A stretch of 64,000 bases of DNA from Thiomicrospira aerophila AL3 (GCF_000227665.2 NZ_CP007030.1:186001-250000), one strand, 5' to 3'; shown: positions 53,712 through 63,919, counted from the first letter of the stretch. The notes: generated by a model not told the origin, from the letters alone. Made by a program: numbers and translations.

Positions 53712-54661
53712 TTCAGCAGCTGCTTCGTTGGCGAGAAAGGCTTGAGAAGGAGTCTATAGCTGTTCTGTATGGTGGTGTTTCGGCAGAACGTGAAGTGTCA
53801 CTTCGAAGCGGTCAGTCTATTGTTAAGGCTCTTACTGAGGAAGGACTCAATGTAACAGGGTATGATGTCAGAAGTTTAAATGATTTGGTGGATGTTGCTG
53901 CAAATCATTGCCTGGTATTTTTGGCTTTACATGGTCGTTGGGGTGAAGATGGCCAGGTACAGGCGGTGTTGCAGAGCTTAGGTGTGGTGTTTACAGGGAG
54001 TGGTATGGCGGCCAGTGCCTTAGCCATGGATAAAATTCGTACTAAATATGTTTGGCAAGGTGCCGGGTTGCCAACACCGGCTTTTTATCGTGTAAATAAG
54101 GCAAGCTTAACTACATTACTCTGGTCGAATATGCCCTTGCCTGCAATGGTTAAGGCAAGTCATGAAGGCTCGAGTATTGGGTTATTTAAAGTTAATACGC
54201 TTGATGAGCTCAAGTGGGCAGTAGAGCAAGCATTGCAACTTGATGATGAGGTGTTGGTTGAGCAGTGGGTCTCGGGCCGGGAGTTTACTTTTGCTATTTT
54301 AGCTAGTGAAGTTTTGCCTGCGATTGAGCTCAAGACGCAGCATGATTTTTATGACTATGATGCAAAATATGTGTCTGGCGATACGGAATATTTGTGTCCG
54401 GTGAGTTTAATGCAATCAGAGCTGGCAAGTATGAACGAGTTAGTGTTGAAAGCATTTGATGTATTGGGCGCTCAAGGTATTGGGCGGATTGACATTATGT
54501 TGGATGAAATCGGCCAACCCTGGTTAATCGAGTTAAATACGCTACCGGGGATGACGGACATGAGTTTAGTGCCCAAAGCGGCCAAGCATTATGGTTTAAG
54601 TTATGGTGAGTTATGTATTGCAATTTTAGGTCAGGCTGTTGATGCTTCACCGTTGGCTTAA
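53681..54661 (+). CDS. ddl: D-alanine-D-alanine ligase
   Basis: A 326-residue ATP-grasp ligase making D-Ala-D-Ala for peptidoglycan. IAVLYGGVSAEREVSLRSGQSIVKAL, VFLALHGRWGEDGQVQAVLQSLGVVFTGSGMAASALAMDKIRTK, the omega loop and DIMLDEIGQPWLIELNTLPGMTDMSLVPKAAKHYGLSYGELC define it. The start lies inside murC; an alternative ATG at 53693 is as likely. FtsQ overlaps its end by 20 bp. Confidence 0.95.
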   Translation: MGKRMATKYIIQQLLRWRERLEKESIAVLYGGVSAEREVSLRSGQSIVKALTEEGLNVTGYDVRSLNDLVDVAANHCLVFLALHGRWGEDGQVQAVLQSLGVVFTGSGMAASALAMDKIRTKYVWQGAGLPTPAFYRVNKASLTTLLWSNMPLPAMVKASHEGSSIGLFKVNTLDELKWAVEQALQLDDEVLVEQWVSGREFTFAILASEVLPAIELKTQHDFYDYDAKYVSGDTEYLCPVSLMQSELASMNELVLKAFDVLGAQGIGRIDIMLDEIGQPWLIELNTLPGMTDMSLVPKAAKHYGLSYGELCIAILGQAVDASPLA

Positions 54662-55370
54662 GCTGGGGTTGGTTGTTTTATTGGCAGGCCTGGTGGTCGT
54701 CTGGGTGCTGCTTATGATGAAACCTGAGCAGAATGCGACATTGTCCTATAAAATAATCTCACCCTTACAAAACATTACGCTAGATCAAGTTGAAGATCAG
54801 ATATGGCCCTATTTAGAGCAGAGTTTTTGGGATGTTGATCTGGTCGGTTTGCAGCAGGTTTTACAATTAAACCCATGGGTTGAATCTGCCTTTGTTTCAA
54901 AACAGTGGCCTAATCAGCTGGTTTTGAAGCTTGTAGAGCGTGAACCAGTGGCACGGTGGCGACAACAAAGCTTAGTTGACCGGCAAGGAGTGATATTTAA
55001 CCCAGATGATGTTGCAGCATTTGGGCACTTGGTCGTTCTTGATGCGCATGAGCTTCAATCTCGCGCAATGTTACGTCATTGGTCTGAAGTCCAGGCTTTG
55101 TTAAATCCGCTAGATTGGCAAGTACTCGGCATGACGTGGTTTGCAGATGATGTATTAAAAGTGGATGTCGATGCGGGTCATCAAATCTACTTAATAGCGA
55201 GTGATAAAAAGCAATTAGTCCAGCGTTTTATGCTAGCTTGGCCTAAGTTGTCAGATAGCACGGTTCAGCCTGTGATACTAAACAGTGCTCTAAAACAGTC
55301 AGCTAGATGGAAAATTGATTTAAGATACAGTAATGGTATGGCGCTAAACCCTTTAAATAATGTTGATTGA
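54642..55370 (+). CDS. ftsQ: Cell division protein FtsQ
   Basis: A 242-residue bitopic inner-membrane divisome protein. One helix near the N-terminus (LKLGLVVLLAGLVVVWVLLMM) is followed by the periplasmic POTRA (SPLQNITLDQVEDQIWPYLEQSFWDVDLVGLQQVLQLNPWVESAFVSKQWPNQLVLKLVEREPVARW) and the beta domain. It links FtsA/FtsZ-dependent assembly to septal synthases with FtsL/FtsB. The CAGGCCTG at 54685 lies in the helix codons. The ATG at 54642 follows an in-frame TTG. Confidence 0.93.
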   Translation: MLHRWLKLGLVVLLAGLVVVWVLLMMKPEQNATLSYKIISPLQNITLDQVEDQIWPYLEQSFWDVDLVGLQQVLQLNPWVESAFVSKQWPNQLVLKLVEREPVARWRQQSLVDRQGVIFNPDDVAAFGHLVVLDAHELQSRAMLRHWSEVQALLNPLDWQVLGMTWFADDVLKVDVDAGHQIYLIASDKKQLVQRFMLAWPKLSDSTVQPVILNSALKQSARWKIDLRYSNGMALNPLNNVD

Positions 55371-55377
55371 GAAAAAT

Positions 55378-56622
55378 ATGGCAAGAAAAAAATCGGCAGC
55401 GAATATTGTTGTTGGCCTCGATATCGGGACATCCAAGATTGCGGCTATTGTCGGCAAGTTAAAAGCGAATGGCGAGATTGAGGTTCTAGGGATGGGTACT
55501 TATCCCTCTAAGGGACTTAAGAAAGGAGTGGTGGTTAACATTGACTCTACGGTTGACTCTATCCAACGCGCCATCGATGAAGCTGAGCGGATGTCTGGCT
55601 ATGAGGTCTCATCCGTTTATGTAGGTATTGCAGGTAGTCATATCAACAGCTTTAATTCTACGGGTATGGTCGCGATTCGCAGCCAAGAAGTGACTGATGA
55701 CGATATTTTAAGAGTGATTGATGCGGCAAGAACCCAGGCTATTCCGGGCGATCAAAAAGTACTGCACATTTTGCCGCAAGAATACAGTATTGATAATCAA
55801 GACGGGATACGTGAGCCGGTAGGCATGTCAGGTGTGCGTCTTGAAGCAAAAGTACACATGGTTACGGGGTCTTTGAGTGCCGCACTGAACATTACCAAGT
55901 GTGTTGAGCGCTGTGGACTTCAAGTTAACGATATTATCCTTGAGCAGTTAGCTTCAAGTGAGTCCGTATTATCTGAAGATGAAAAAGAACTGGGTGTTTG
56001 TTTGGTTGATATCGGTGGTGGAACCACTGATATTGCGGTGTTTTATCAAGGCGCAATTCGTCACACGGCGGTGATTCCTGTAGCAGGTGATCAGGTCACT
56101 AACGACATCGCAGTCGCATTAAGAACGCCTTCACCTGCAGCGGAAGCGATTAAACGTAAGTATGCCTGTGCATTGCCTCAGCTTATAGCGACGGATGAAG
56201 AAATTGAGGTGCCTAGTGTCGGTGACAGACCTGCCCGTTGTTTATCGCGCAGAACCTTGGTAGAGGTTGTTGAGCCGCGTTATGAGGAGCTCTTTCAGCT
56301 TATTCAAGCTGAGCTTCGTCGATCTGGTTTTGAAGGCATGATGGCAGCCGGTGTGGTATTAACGGGTGGGAGTGCAAAAGTTGAGGGTGCGATTGAGCTG
56401 GCCGAAGAAGTGTTTAATATGCCGGTTCGTCTGGGCATTCCGCAGGATTTGCAGGGTCTAAAGGATGAGGTGACTGATCCTGCTTTTGCTACAACGGTTG
56501 GGTTGCTTATTTATGCGCGTGAACATACTGCATATGAGCCAGGTCATGAACCCTCACCCCTCAAGTCTAATCAAACGTCGGTATTGCGACGAATGAAAGA
56601 TTGGTTTAATAAAAGTTTTTAA
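55378..56622 (+). CDS. ftsA: Cell division protein FtsA
   Basis: A 414-residue actin-like protein that anchors FtsZ to the membrane. It shows VVGLDIGTSKIAAIVGKL, the ATPase loop CLVDIGGGTTDIAVFYQGAIRHT, and LTGGSAKVEG. The C-terminal amphipathic helix LRRMKDWFNKSF is the membrane tether. The ATG at 55378 is 7 bases after the ftsQ stop; an ATG at 55360 overlaps ftsQ. Its usual partner gene ftsZ does not follow; lpxC starts 16 bp later. Confidence 0.96.
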   Translation: MARKKSAANIVVGLDIGTSKIAAIVGKLKANGEIEVLGMGTYPSKGLKKGVVVNIDSTVDSIQRAIDEAERMSGYEVSSVYVGIAGSHINSFNSTGMVAIRSQEVTDDDILRVIDAARTQAIPGDQKVLHILPQEYSIDNQDGIREPVGMSGVRLEAKVHMVTGSLSAALNITKCVERCGLQVNDIILEQLASSESVLSEDEKELGVCLVDIGGGTTDIAVFYQGAIRHTAVIPVAGDQVTNDIAVALRTPSPAAEAIKRKYACALPQLIATDEEIEVPSVGDRPARCLSRRTLVEVVEPRYEELFQLIQAELRRSGFEGMMAAGVVLTGGSAKVEGAIELAEEVFNMPVRLGIPQDLQGLKDEVTDPAFATTVGLLIYAREHTAYEPGHEPSPLKSNQTSVLRRMKDWFNKSF

Positions 56623-56638
56623 AGGTTGAAAAAAACGA

Positions 56639-57550
56639 GTGAAGCAACGTACTTTAGCTAATCCGATACACGCCAAGGGTATTGGACTCCATACTGGGCA
56701 TCAAGCTCGGATAACTTTGCGTCCAGCCCCTGTTGATACGGGTATTGTGTTTAGACGGGTCGATGTGCAGCCAGCTATAGAATTTAAGGTGACACCTGAT
56801 TTAGTAGCCGAAACAACCTTGTGCACAACTATCCGGGCCGGTGGTGAGAAAATCGCTACTATTGAGCACCTTATGTCAGCCCTCGCTGGTGTAGGCATGG
56901 ATAATGTTTATATTGATATCGATGCCGATGAAGTGCCTATTATGGACGGCTCTGCATCGCATTTTATTTTTTTAATTCAAGCGGCAGGTATTAAACTGCA
57001 GGACAAATCAAAGCAGTTTTTGGTCATAAAAAAACCAGTGCGGGTTGAAAATGAATTGGGCGGTTGGGCTGAATTTAAACCCTATAACGGTTATAAATTG
57101 AATTTTGCAATAAAGTTTAATCATCCTGCATTTAAGCAAACAGCTGAAGACATGACGCTGGAGTTTTCATCAACAAGTTACTTTAAAGAAGTGAGTCGTG
57201 CGCGCACCTTTGGGTTTTATAATGATATGGAAGCTTTGCGGGCAAAAAAGTTAGCGCTTGGCGCCAGCTTAGATAATGCCATAGGTTTAGATGAAAACGG
57301 CGTGATGAATAAAGGTGGCTTACGTAACAAAGACGAATTTGTTCGGCATAAAATTTTAGATGCGGTCGGTGATTTGTTTATGTCAGGCTATGCAATTGTC
57401 GGTGAATTTAGCGCGTTTAAATCAGGGCATGCATTAAATAACCAGCTGTTACGTAAGTTGTTTGCTCAACCAGATACGTTCGAGTTTATGTCCGAGTTTG
57501 GCGATCAAGCCGAGCCGATAAATTTCGATAGTTCTAAGGTTCTGGTTTAG
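56639..57550 (+). CDS. lpxC: UDP-3-O-acyl-N-acetylglucosamine deacetylase
   Basis: A 303-residue zinc deacetylase, the committed step of lipid A synthesis. MKQRTLANPIHAKGIGLHTGHQARITLRPAP, the zinc motif in STIEHLMSALAG, EVPIMDGSA and the late HKILDAVGDLFMSGYAIVG...KSGHALNNQLLRKL are present. It starts at GTG. The family normally follows ftsZ; here it follows ftsA directly. Confidence 0.96.
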   Translation: MKQRTLANPIHAKGIGLHTGHQARITLRPAPVDTGIVFRRVDVQPAIEFKVTPDLVAETTLCTTIRAGGEKIATIEHLMSALAGVGMDNVYIDIDADEVPIMDGSASHFIFLIQAAGIKLQDKSKQFLVIKKPVRVENELGGWAEFKPYNGYKLNFAIKFNHPAFKQTAEDMTLEFSSTSYFKEVSRARTFGFYNDMEALRAKKLALGASLDNAIGLDENGVMNKGGLRNKDEFVRHKILDAVGDLFMSGYAIVGEFSAFKSGHALNNQLLRKLFAQPDTFEFMSEFGDQAEPINFDSSKVLV

Positions 57551-57986
57551 TCATATTAATGGCGCGCAATCCGATTCTTTTGAGTGCTTGGGAAAGGGTG
57601 GTGGATTTAACTTGCTCGCTTAATGCGAGCATTTTTTTAGCGGTTTCTTGGTCGGGCAAAGGGTTGGTCGAATGAGTTTTGTGCTCGCTAGACGTAGTTT
57701 TTTGGCGCTGACTTAAGCGAACTCTTACTGGCGAAACAAGATTAAGGCCGGGATAGATTTCGTTAACGTGCCTAAGGCAGCTTGGCGCTAAAAAGCGGAT
57801 TTTGCTGGCCCACAAGGCTTCATTAATAACAATAACTAGGTAGGGGTGCTCAATGCCTACTGCACAAATATGTGGGTGCATGTTTTCAGGCATCACACTA
57901 AAAATATGTTCTTTTAGCGCTTGGTATTGCTGCGCCTCTTGAATAATTTTAAAAAGTCCCGATTGATTAAGAGGATGTTTTGCCAT
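57534..57986 (-). CDS. dciA: DUF721 protein, DciA-like replicative helicase loader
   Basis: A 150-residue DUF721 protein. The N-terminal KH-like domain matches DciA (LNQSGLFKIIQEAQQYQALKEHIFSVMPENMHPHICAVGIEHPYLVIVINEALWASKIRFLAPSCLRHVNEIYP); the C-terminal 60 residues are low-complexity and basic. DciA helps load DnaB in bacteria without DnaC. The gene is on the opposite strand between lpxC and secA, the usual neighbourhood, and its 3' end overlaps the lpxC 3' end by 17 bp. Confidence 0.85.
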   Translation of the reverse strand: MAKHPLNQSGLFKIIQEAQQYQALKEHIFSVMPENMHPHICAVGIEHPYLVIVINEALWASKIRFLAPSCLRHVNEIYPGLNLVSPVRVRLSQRQKTTSSEHKTHSTNPLPDQETAKKMLALSEQVKSTTLSQALKRIGLRAINMTKPEP

Positions 57987-58073
57987 AGAGCCCTTTTTGA
58001 ACGTCGCGTCTTGCTAGCCATATGCTAGAATAACTCAATTTTAAACGATTTTTTGCTTTGGATTTCTTTAACT

Positions 58074-60824
58074 ATGTTTATGTCATTTCTTCAAAAATTA
58101 TTAGGTAATCGTAATCAACGCTTGGTTAAGCAGTATCAAAAACGGGTTGCGCTGATCAATGCCCATGAGGAGGCAATGGCAAAACTGACGGATGAAGCCT
58201 TGCAGGCTAAAACGGGCGAATTTAAGTTTCGTCTTGCGAGCAATGAAGCATTAAATGATATTTTACCTGAAGCCTTTGCTGTGGTGCGAGAAGCCGGTAA
58301 ACGTGTACTGGGTATGCGCCATTATGATGTGCAAATGATAGGTGGTATGGCACTGAATGATGGTCGAATTGCAGAGATGCGCACCGGTGAAGGTAAAACC
58401 TTAGTTGCAACCTTGCCTGCTTACCTAAATGCGTTAGCTGGTGGCGGGGTGCATGTGATCACTGTTAACGATTATCTTGCCAAGCGTGACGCCGAATGGA
58501 TGAGTCAGTTGTATGGGTTTTTAGGTTTAACGACTGGCGTGATTTTGAGTGGTCAAAGTCACCAGGAAAAACAGTTAGCCTATGCAATGGATATTACCTA
58601 CGGTACCAATAATGAATTTGGTTTTGATTATTTGCGTGACAATATGGCGATCTTTAAAGAAGAGCGCGTCATGCGCGGTCAAGCCTTTGCGATCATCGAT
58701 GAAGTCGACTCGATTTTGATAGATGAAGCTAGAACGCCGTTAATTATTTCCGGACCCGCTGAGAATAAAGCACAGGTATATCACAAGATTAATCCTTTAA
58801 TCAGTCATCTAGAGCGTGGTGAAGAAGATCCGATTGAGAAAACCGCGACGGGTGACTACACCGTTGATGAAAAAAACCGTCAAGTCTATTTAACGGAACA
58901 AGGTCATGAAAAGATTGAAAACCTTTTGGCAGAGGTTGAGCTGCTCAAAGACGGTGAAAGTCTTTATGATGCAACCAATATTGGTTTGATGATTCACGTG
59001 AATGCAGCGCTGCGTGCGCATGTTTTATTTGAGCGTAATCGTGATTATATTGTCGATGATGGTCAAGTCATTATTATCGACGAACATACGGGTCGTAAGA
59101 TGATTGGTCGTCGTTGGGGCGAGGGCTTACATCAAGCCGTTGAAGCCAAAGAGGGTCTTGAGATTCAGAGTGAGAGTCAAACCTTCGCCTCGATTACCTT
59201 CCAAAACTATTTTAGACAGTATCAAAAATTGTCTGGTATGACCGGTACGGCGGATACTGAAGCCGGCGAGTTTTTGTCAACTTACAAATTAGAAGTGGTT
59301 GTAATTCCGCCTAATAAAACGCCGCAACGGGAAGACTTAACTGATTTGGTTTTTTTGGATGTCCAGTCTAAGTTTAAAGCGATTGTTGAGGACGTTAAAG
59401 CAACCCACGCCAAAGAGCAGCCCGTTCTAATCGGTACGGCTTCGATTGAAATGTCAGAGCTTTTATCGGCAGCCTTTACGCAGTCAGGTGTAAAGCATGA
59501 GGTGTTGAATGCTAAACAACATGAGCGTGAAGCGCACATTATTGCTAATGCGGGACGAACTGGTGCAGTAACCATTGCAACCAATATGGCGGGTCGTGGT
59601 ACGGACATTGTGCTTGGCGGAAGTTTAGACGTTGAGTTAGAAGAATTGGGCCCAGATGCGGATGCAGAAGCGAAAGCGAAAGTTAAAGCGGCTTGGCAGC
59701 TCCGTCATGATCGCGTGTTAGAGTTGGGCGGCCTTAAAGTGATTGGCTCGGAACGTCATGAGTCACGCCGTATTGATAATCAGCTGCGTGGTCGTTCCGG
59801 TCGTCAAGGTGATCCCGGTGTGACGCGTTTCTACTTGTCGCTTGATGATGATTTGATGCGTCGTTTTGCGTCTGAGAAGGTAAAGAATATGATGCGTCGC
59901 TTAGGGATGGCTGAAGGTGAAGCGATAGAGCATCCGATGGTAAGTCGTTCAATTGAGCGTGCGCAAAAGCAAGTCGAACGTTTACATCAAGATGAACGCG
60001 CCAATCTATTGAAATTCGATGACGTATCCAACGAACAGCGCAAAGTGGTGTATCAGCAGCGTAATGAGTTAATGGAAAGCGAAGAGGTTCGTGAAACCAT
60101 TAAGATTATGCGTGAAGACGTGGTCAATGAAATTGTCGATGACTTTATCGCACCGGGTAGTTTGGATGAGCAGTGGCGCATTCCAGAGCTTAACCATGCG
60201 CTAGAGGAAAGCTTTGGTATTAAAGTCGATGTGCAGGCCTGGTTAGATGCGGACGCGTCCTTGTATGAAGAAACCTTGCGTGAAAAAATTGTCGCTGAAG
60301 TACAGTCTCACTATGATCAAAAAATGGCCATTATTGATGAGAAAACCTTGGGTCATTTTGAAAAAGAGTTGTTGTTGCGCAATATTGATAAATTATGGCG
60401 TGAGCATTTATCTGAGATGGATTACTTGCGTCGCGGTATTCATCTGCGTGGCTTTGCCCAGCGCGATCCTTTCCAGGAGTACCGTCGTGAAGCAGCATTA
60501 CTGTTCCAAGGCTTCCTAAATGAAGTTAAAAAAGAAACGATTAAAATGTTGTCACTGGTGCAGTTACACAGTCAACAAGATGTAGCCGCCTTCGAAAAAC
60601 AGCAGCAAGCTGAATTGGAAAAAGATATGCAGCAAGCGCAGGCTTCTCATCCAGCGGCTGCTGCTGCACCTCAGGCTGAGTCACCAGCGACATCAAATAA
60701 TGCTGTTGCTGACAATGCCAAGGAGCAAACTTTCCGTCGCGAAACCCCTAAGCTTGGGCGTAACGATCCTTGTTCCTGTGGTTCAGGCAAAAAATACAAA
60801 CATTGTTGTGGTAAGTTAGATTAA
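58074..60824 (+). CDS. secA: Preprotein translocase ATPase SecA
   Basis: A 916-residue SecA that drives proteins through SecYEG. It has the DEAD motor ([41 protein letters not shown]), the second nucleotide domain ([31 protein letters not shown]) and the C-terminal zinc tail [19 protein letters not shown] that binds SecB. Either ATG 58074 or 58080 may start translation; the upstream TTG at 58053 is less likely. Only one CAGGCCTG (60234) lies in its 2.75 kb. Confidence 0.98.
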   Translation: MFMSFLQKLLGNRNQRLVKQYQKRVALINAHEEAMAKLTDEALQAKTGEFKFRLASNEALNDILPEAFAVVREAGKRVLGMRHYDVQMIGGMALNDGRIAEMRTGEGKTLVATLPAYLNALAGGGVHVITVNDYLAKRDAEWMSQLYGFLGLTTGVILSGQSHQEKQLAYAMDITYGTNNEFGFDYLRDNMAIFKEERVMRGQAFAIIDEVDSILIDEARTPLIISGPAENKAQVYHKINPLISHLERGEEDPIEKTATGDYTVDEKNRQVYLTEQGHEKIENLLAEVELLKDGESLYDATNIGLMIHVNAALRAHVLFERNRDYIVDDGQVIIIDEHTGRKMIGRRWGEGLHQAVEAKEGLEIQSESQTFASITFQNYFRQYQKLSGMTGTADTEAGEFLSTYKLEVVVIPPNKTPQREDLTDLVFLDVQSKFKAIVEDVKATHAKEQPVLIGTASIEMSELLSAAFTQSGVKHEVLNAKQHEREAHIIANAGRTGAVTIATNMAGRGTDIVLGGSLDVELEELGPDADAEAKAKVKAAWQLRHDRVLELGGLKVIGSERHESRRIDNQLRGRSGRQGDPGVTRFYLSLDDDLMRRFASEKVKNMMRRLGMAEGEAIEHPMVSRSIERAQKQVERLHQDERANLLKFDDVSNEQRKVVYQQRNELMESEEVRETIKIMREDVVNEIVDDFIAPGSLDEQWRIPELNHALEESFGIKVDVQAWLDADASLYEETLREKIVAEVQSHYDQKMAIIDEKTLGHFEKELLLRNIDKLWREHLSEMDYLRRGIHLRGFAQRDPFQEYRREAALLFQGFLNEVKKETIKMLSLVQLHSQQDVAAFEKQQQAELEKDMQQAQASHPAAAAAPQAESPATSNNAVADNAKEQTFRRETPKLGRNDPCSCGSGKKYKHCCGKLD

Positions 60825-60846
60825 TTTTTATTCTTAGAGGTGCATC

Positions 60847-62070
60847 ATGCCTGTTGGTCTTGCGTACGAGTTGCCAGAAATTCATCCAGTTGCCGGTGTT
60901 TATTTAGGTGCGACGGCCGCTAAAATTAAAAAAAATGGTAAAACAGATTTGGTCGTTATGGAGTTTGCACCGGGCAGTGTGACCGCCGCAACCTTTACCA
61001 CTAACGCTTGTTGTGCTGCACCGGTTCATGTCGCGAAAGCCCACTTAGCGGCCGAGCAACCACGGGCGTTATTAATTAATTCGGGTAATGCGAATGCGGC
61101 GACTGGCGAGTCGGGAATGGTGAATGCTAAGCAAACCTGTCAGTGGTTGGCTGATGAATTAGGGTGCGAGCCGGAAGAAATTTTGCCCTTCTCGACAGGG
61201 GTAATTGGCGAACCCTTGCCGATGAATAAAATTCAATTGGGTTTAGTTGCGGCTGTAGCTGATCGCGCTATTGACCACTGGCCTCATGCTATGGCCGGTA
61301 TCATGACCACCGATATTGTGCCTAAAATGGTCAGTCGTGTAATTAACATTGACGGGCATGATATTACTATCACGGGTATGGCTAAAGGCTCGGGGATGAT
61401 TCATCCTAATATGGCGACGATGCTGGGCTTTGTGGCCACTGACGCCAAAATCACCGCCGAACTATTGCAGGCCTGCTTAAGTCAGGCCGTTAAAAAGTCA
61501 TTTAACCGGATTACGGTGGATGGTGATACTTCGACTAACGATGCCTGTACGCTAACGGCCACACAACAGGCCGATATGCCAACGATGACCGATGCGAATT
61601 CGCCTCAATATAAGCTATTTGCGGCAGAGATTGAGCGAGTGATGACCGAGCTTGCGCAGATGATTGTGCGTGATGGTGAAGGTGCAACCAAGTTTATTAG
61701 TGTGGAAGTCAATGGTGGCGAATCTGAGGCAGAGTGTTTGCAGGTCGCGCATGCGGTTGCCCTTTCTCCGTTGGTGAAAACCGCCATGTTTGCATCAGAT
61801 CCAAATTGGGGTCGTATTTTGGCCGCTGTGGGCCGTGCGGGCGTAAAAAACTTAGACATTAATCGCTTGCAGATTTTTTTGGGTGACGTATGTATCGTGC
61901 GTGATGGTGGTCGTGCCAGCGACTATACCGAAGAACAGGGGCAGCAGGTCATGAAATCGGAAGATATTGCGGTACGTATCGAGCTTAATCGGGGTCAGCA
62001 TAGTGAAACCGTTTGGACCTGCGATTTCTCCTATGATTACGTTAAAATCAATGCGGAGTATCGCTCTTAA
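60847..62070 (+). CDS. argJ: Bifunctional glutamate N-acetyltransferase / ornithine acetyltransferase
   Basis: A 407-residue ArgJ that recycles the acetyl group in arginine synthesis. The autocleavage site is KGSGMIHPNMATMLGF, where Thr is the nucleophile (about residue 189), separating alpha and beta chains; ITVDGDTSTNDACTL and KTAMFASDPNWGRILAAVGRAG are also typical. The mutT-thiE start directly abuts its stop. argC is separate at 30.4 kb. Confidence 0.95.
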   Translation: MPVGLAYELPEIHPVAGVYLGATAAKIKKNGKTDLVVMEFAPGSVTAATFTTNACCAAPVHVAKAHLAAEQPRALLINSGNANAATGESGMVNAKQTCQWLADELGCEPEEILPFSTGVIGEPLPMNKIQLGLVAAVADRAIDHWPHAMAGIMTTDIVPKMVSRVINIDGHDITITGMAKGSGMIHPNMATMLGFVATDAKITAELLQACLSQAVKKSFNRITVDGDTSTNDACTLTATQQADMPTMTDANSPQYKLFAAEIERVMTELAQMIVRDGEGATKFISVEVNGGESEAECLQVAHAVALSPLVKTAMFASDPNWGRILAAVGRAGVKNLDINRLQIFLGDVCIVRDGGRASDYTEEQGQQVMKSEDIAVRIELNRGQHSETVWTCDFSYDYVKINAEYRS

Positions 62071-63030
62071 ATGTCAGGCGTTGTCGCTGTTGCGGTAGGC
62101 TGTTTAATTCGCAATGGTCAGGTGTTGATTGGGCAGCGATTAGCTCGTCAATCCTTTGCTGGTGAGTGGGAGTTTCCTGGTGGCAAGCTAGAAGCCAATG
62201 AAACACCTGTTGAGGCATTGGTGCGTGAGTTTAAGGAAGAAACCGGTTTAATTACCGAGGGTTGGCAAGCCTTGATTAGCTATCCATGGACACACCATTT
62301 ACCCAAAGGTTCGCTCCAGGTTCAGCTGCATGTGTATGTGACTGAGCAGGCAAGTGGCGAGCTTACCGCCCCTGAAGGGCATGCGTTTGAATGGTGTCCA
62401 TTAGCTGATTTGGCTCAGCGTCGCATGCTGGTAGCGAATAAGGGGATTGTGCGGGCACTGCAGTTACCTTCATCCTATATGATTACAGGTGGATTTCACG
62501 ACCAACAAGATGCGATAGGGCGCCTTGAGCAGGCCCTCAAACAGGGTATTAAGTTGGTGCAGCTGCGCGCCAAACATCTCGACAAATCCGCGCTTTCTAG
62601 GCTTGCTCATGAGATGGCGAAACATTGTCATGGTCATGGTGCAAAGCTCCTGGTTAATACCGCTGTTGACTGGTTTGAGGCGATGCCATTAGTTGATGGC
62701 TTACAGTTATCATCCACTGAATTAATGTCTTGCACCAGCAGGCCAGTTGCGAGCGATAAGTTGCTGGGTGTATCTGCTCACAATGCTGTAGAGCTTGCTA
62801 AGGCGGCAGAGTTAGTCGCCGATTTTGCGCTGCTATCGCCGGTTAAAGCGACACAAACCCACCCTGATACACCCGCTTTAGGTTGGCCTGCTTTTACTCA
62901 ACTCACCCAATCCACGCCGATTCCAGTTTATGCTTTAGGCGGCATGACGCCGAGTGACCTAGCCATTGCGAAGTCAGCCGGTGCACAAGGTATTGCGGCC
63001 ATTAATGGATTATGGCCACAGGCGTTCTAA
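62071..63030 (+). CDS. mutT: MutT Nudix hydrolase fused to a ThiE-like domain
   Basis: A 319-residue two-domain protein. The N-terminal Nudix box is GKLEANETPVEALVREFKEETGL (8-oxo-dGTP sanitation). The C-terminal part (about 135-319) is a TenI/ThiE-like barrel with LVQLRAK and PVYALGGMTPSDLAIAKSAGAQGIAAINGLW, but HLGQ-type ligands are altered (LQLSSTE), so thiamine phosphate synthase activity is doubtful. Such fusions are known in gammaproteobacteria. It ends overlapping coaE by 4 bp, convergently. Confidence 0.88.
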   Translation: MSGVVAVAVGCLIRNGQVLIGQRLARQSFAGEWEFPGGKLEANETPVEALVREFKEETGLITEGWQALISYPWTHHLPKGSLQVQLHVYVTEQASGELTAPEGHAFEWCPLADLAQRRMLVANKGIVRALQLPSSYMITGGFHDQQDAIGRLEQALKQGIKLVQLRAKHLDKSALSRLAHEMAKHCHGHGAKLLVNTAVDWFEAMPLVDGLQLSSTELMSCTSRPVASDKLLGVSAHNAVELAKAAELVADFALLSPVKATQTHPDTPALGWPAFTQLTQSTPIPVYALGGMTPSDLAIAKSAGAQGIAAINGLWPQAF

Positions 63031-63635
63031 TTTCTTTGTGTAACGGACGCTAACCAGGCCTGCAAAGCTTGATGCAATGCTGCGAGCGAACTAGTGTTAT
63101 TAATAATGCTATCGGCTAAGTCTTGGCGTGTGGCGGGGTCCGCTTGTTGAGCCATAATGCTTTCGATTTGTTCAATGGCGCGTTGATCACGGGTTGCAAC
63201 GCGTTGACGTTGTAAAGCAGGGTCGCATTCAATTAATAGGACATGGTCGATTTGATAAGCCGGTTGCATGACTTGGCTAATCACTGGGATGGCAACAAAG
63301 ATCAACTTGTGTTGGGTTTTGAGTACCTCAACTTGAGCGCTTACCTGTTGGCGAACCAAGGGGTGAATGATCTGTTCGATGTCATGTTTCAGTTTTTGAT
63401 CACTGAAAAAAGCCGCGGCGAGTTTTGGGCGGTCTAATTCACCTTGTGGGGTTAAAAATCGATTACCATGATGAGCAATTATCGCTTGCAATCCGGCCTG
63501 TCCGGTTTGCATGAGCTGTTTTGCAACCTGATCGGTATCGATGACTGGATAGCCTTGCTCAGCAAAGTAACTACAAGCCGCCGATTTACCACAGCCTATC
63601 CCACCGATAACGGCAACTACCAGGCCTGGTGTCAT
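63027..63635 (-). CDS. coaE: Dephospho-CoA kinase
   Basis: A 202-residue P-loop kinase for the last step of coenzyme A synthesis. VAVIGGIGCGKSAACSYF is Walker A, DTDQVAKQLM and IFVAIPVI follow, and DHVLLIECDPALQRQRVATRDQR holds the lid. Start chosen at the ATG at 63635 (after AAGGTG) rather than the longer frame to 63722. The start overlaps the parvulin stop as ATGA. Confidence 0.94.
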   Translation of the reverse strand: MTPGLVVAVIGGIGCGKSAACSYFAEQGYPVIDTDQVAKQLMQTGQAGLQAIIAHHGNRFLTPQGELDRPKLAAAFFSDQKLKHDIEQIIHPLVRQQVSAQVEVLKTQHKLIFVAIPVISQVMQPAYQIDHVLLIECDPALQRQRVATRDQRAIEQIESIMAQQADPATRQDLADSIINNTSSLAALHQALQAWLASVTQRN

Positions 63636-63919
63636 GGCCACACCTTCTGATGAACCCAAACGATATGCCAACCTAACGACGATTGAAAGGGTTCGCTTGG
63701 GCATGCAACAGGGGCATTCCATAGTCCACGTTCAAAGTCTCGTTCAAGCAGGCCTGGTGCCATAAAACCTAAATCCCCTTCATGCGATTTGCTAACACAG
63801 ATTGAATAGCGCGTGACGGCCTCGGTAAAGCTCAACTCTTGCGCAACTAATCGGGGGTATAGGCGTGCTGCAATTTTTCGCGAAGGCAGCAAGATATGAC
63901 TGGCATGGATTAATGGCAT
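63632..63919 (-). CDS. Small parvulin-type peptidyl-prolyl cis-trans isomerase (PpiC-like)
   Basis: A 95-residue single parvulin domain: ASHILLPSRKIAARLYPRLVAQELSFTEAVTRYSICVSKSHEGDLGFMAPGLLERDFERGLWNA...SSLGWHIVWVHQK. The catalytic SHILL and late GWHIV are present; the central VSKSHEGDLGFMAPG replaces the usual CPSGKRGGDLG. It lacks a signal peptide, so it is cytosolic. Translationally coupled to coaE. CAGGCCTG at 63749 encodes PGL. Confidence 0.85.
   Translation of the reverse strand: MPLIHASHILLPSRKIAARLYPRLVAQELSFTEAVTRYSICVSKSHEGDLGFMAPGLLERDFERGLWNAPVACPSEPFQSSLGWHIVWVHQKVWP

Noticed and set aside
57534-57550. Frameshift or error at the lpxC end because of the dciA overlap
   Set aside because: Both proteins end with family-typical sequence, so a 17-bp convergent overlap is plausible.
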